Of a stretch of 6,269 nt of DNA, positions 4,813-6,269 are shown piece by piece (positions within the stretch are counted from its first letter, which is position 1; every line of letters begins with the position of its first letter). Origin of the DNA: Kmv34 sp964524965 (lineage in GTDB: Bacteria > Aerophobota > Aerophobia > Aerophobales > B3-G15); contig CAZGDY010000097.1 in NCBI GenBank assembly GCA_964524965.1, positions 1-6,269 on the forward strand, written 5' to 3'. Position numbers and translations under genes: made by a program. Under the pieces are notes generated by a model. It was not told the origin of the DNA, searched no databases, and saw only the letters and a program-made list of their open reading frames with translations.

Positions 4813-6269
4813 TTAGGGCAGTTTGCCGGAAGATTTTGATTGCTGAGCGGATAGTTTTTTCTTTTGGGCTTTCTCAATTTTAGCCCATGAATCACGTAGA
4901 GATACTATTCGATTAAAAACTAATTTTTCGGGAGATGAGTTAACAGAATCAAGACAAAAATAACCCAGTCTTAAAAACTGGTATCTGCTTCCGGCCGCTG
5001 CGTTTGCCAGACTTGGTTCCACCCAACAAGAAGTCAACTTTACCAAGGAATCGGGATTGAGGTTAGTTGTAAAATCAGAATCATCCCCTGTATCTTCTGG
5101 ATTCTCTTTGGTAAATAAATGATCATAAAGACATACTTCTGCTGGAAGAGCATGAATTGCTGAAACCCAGTGTAATGTTCCCTTTACCTTACGTTTGTCT
5201 GAGGACCAGCCGCCTCGTGTTTTTGGATCGTAGGTACAATGTAGTTCAATTACTTCTCCGGTTCGCTCATCCTTAACTACCCTTACGCATTTAATGTAAT
5301 AAGCGTTTTTTAGTCTTACCTCACGATCTGGGGCCAAACGGAAAAAATTTTTGGGGGGGTCTTCACGAAAATCATCTTGTTCAATGTACACAACGCCTGA
5401 AAAAGGAATCTTACGCTTACCCATACTTGCATCCTCTGGGTTATTATTAGCATCTAACTGTTCTACCTGGTCTTTGGGATAATTATCGATGACCACTCGA
5501 AGTGGACGTAACACAGCCATAACTCGTGGAGCTCGTAGGTTTAAGTCTTCGCGGATACAGTATTCCAGTGTTGCCACATCAACGATACTATTACTCTTAG
5601 AGACCCCGATAATCTCACAGAAATTTCGGATTGCCTCTGGCGTGTAGCCTCGTCTCTGCAAACCTGATATTGTAGGCATCCGTGGATCGTTCCATCCATC
5701 AACATATTTTTGTTCTACTAACTTTAAAAGTTTTCTTTTGCTGAGTACGGTATAGCTAAGATTAAGACGAGCAAACTCAATTTGCTGAGGATAACACTTA
5801 ACGTTCAGTTGGTTCAGTATCCAATTATACAAAGGGCGATGGTCTTCAAATTCCAGCGTACAAATTGAATGAGTGATCCCTTCGATAGAGTCAGACAAGC
5901 CATGGGCAAAATCATAAGTAGGATAAATACACCATTTATCATCTGTTCGATGGTGTGATTCATGTCGAATACGATAGAGGATCGGGTCTCGCATATTCAA
6001 GTTTGGAGAAGCCATATCAATTTTTGCTCGAAGCACGTGAGTTCCCTCTTTAAATTCTCCACCCCGCATCCGCTTAAATAAATCTAAGCTTTCTTTAACA
6101 AAACGGATTCGATAAGGACTGTTTCTACCAGGTTTAGTCAAAGTGCCACGATACTCTCTAATTTCTTGTGAATTTAAACTGCACACATAAGCTTTACCAT
6201 TTTCAATTAACTGCGTAGCATACTGGTACAGTTTATCAAAATAGTCAGAGGCGTAATAAAGATGTTCAT
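4813..6269 (-). CDS. glnS: Glutaminyl-tRNA synthetase, N-terminus outside window
   Basis: Catalyses ATP-dependent attachment of glutamine to tRNA-Gln in the cytoplasm. The frame is open from the right edge of the window to TAA at 4813-4815, about 484 residues. The GTG at 6186 is an internal valine in LIENGKAYVCSLNSQEIREY, not a start. Class I synthetase features with strong similarity to E. coli GlnRS: EYRGTLTKPGRNSPYR, LRAKIDMASPN, MRDPILYRI, WCIYPTYDFAHGLSDSIEGITHS, CTLEF, and the KMSKS-equivalent VLSKRK at 5748-5731. The C-terminal half holds the two beta-barrel anticodon-binding domains (PFSGVVYIEQDDF, KGTLHWVSAIHA, FLRLGYFCLDS, FNRIVSLRDSW). The HIGH motif and roughly 90 N-terminal residues lie beyond the window. 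There is no YqeY-like C-terminal fusion, only a short lysine-rich tail. Its presence implies direct Gln-tRNA charging in this organism; whether GatCAB is also present cannot be seen. Confidence 0.97.
   Translation of the reverse strand, partial: EHLYYASDYFDKLYQYATQLIENGKAYVCSLNSQEIREYRGTLTKPGRNSPYRIRFVKESLDLFKRMRGGEFKEGTHVLRAKIDMASPNLNMRDPILYRIRHESHHRTDDKWCIYPTYDFAHGLSDSIEGITHSICTLEFEDHRPLYNWILNQLNVKCYPQQIEFARLNLSYTVLSKRKLLKLVEQKYVDGWNDPRMPTISGLQRRGYTPEAIRNFCEIIGVSKSNSIVDVATLEYCIREDLNLRAPRVMAVLRPLRVVIDNYPKDQVEQLDANNNPEDASMGKRKIPFSGVVYIEQDDFREDPPKNFFRLAPDREVRLKNAYYIKCVRVVKDERTGEVIELHCTYDPKTRGGWSSDKRKVKGTLHWVSAIHALPAEVCLYDHLFTKENPEDTGDDSDFTTNLNPDSLVKLTSCWVEPSLANAAAGSRYQFLRLGYFCLDSVNSSPEKLVFNRIVSLRDSWAKIEKAQKKKLSAQQSKSSGKLP

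Noticed and set aside
4813..6186. glnS starting at the GTG at 6186
   Set aside because: The upstream codons to the window edge encode YYASDYFDKLYQYATQLIENGKAY, which matches the normal GlnRS interior. The gene is simply cut by the window.

Overview
This is a low-GC bacterial window, probably from an uncultured anaerobe. It carries a run of ten N at 3069-3078, so it comes from a scaffolded draft or metagenome assembly. The encoded glutaminyl-tRNA synthetase of bacterial type argues against an archaeon. The iron-sulfur, cysteine-rich and URO-D-like proteins fit anaerobic metabolism, but I cannot name the phylum from the sequence. I see no tRNA, rRNA, CRISPR array, insertion sequence or phage gene.

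Left part, + strand (1-1918): the C-terminal 190 residues of a Deg/HtrA-type serine protease, cut by the window edge and carrying the C-terminal PDZ_3-type domain. It is followed closely by a 109-residue DUF3795 protein with twelve cysteines, whose ribosome binding site overlaps the protease stop codon. After a 128-base gap comes a 290-residue protein with two [4Fe-4S] sites. It is a distant relative of the epoxyqueuosine reductase QueG, with a different cysteine spacing.

Middle, - strand (2089-3142): a pentapeptide-repeat protein fused to a two-helix potassium-channel pore with a TLGYGD filter. The assembly gap falls inside this gene. I place its true N-terminus, with its own ribosome binding site, on the far side of the gap, and the ten N do not preserve the reading frame. 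The repeat region contains an in-frame 129-base duplication, which probably explains the assembly break.

Right part, - strand (3555-6269): a URO-D superfamily protein (375 residues, GTG start, strong ribosome binding site) downstream of glnS, whose N-terminus lies outside the window. A 412-base, very AT-rich stretch (3143-3554) separates the URO-D-like gene from the channel gene. It holds at most one doubtful 37-residue hydrophobic ORF and weak inverted repeats.

The genes do not form one obvious pathway. The only clear co-transcription signal is protease to DUF3795. glnS and the URO-D-like gene share a strand 130 bases apart and could be co-transcribed. I found no convincing new multi-gene system. 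The best leads are the channel architecture and its repeat expansion, the variant Fe-S protein, and the URO-D subfamily that appears to lack the distal zinc cysteine.
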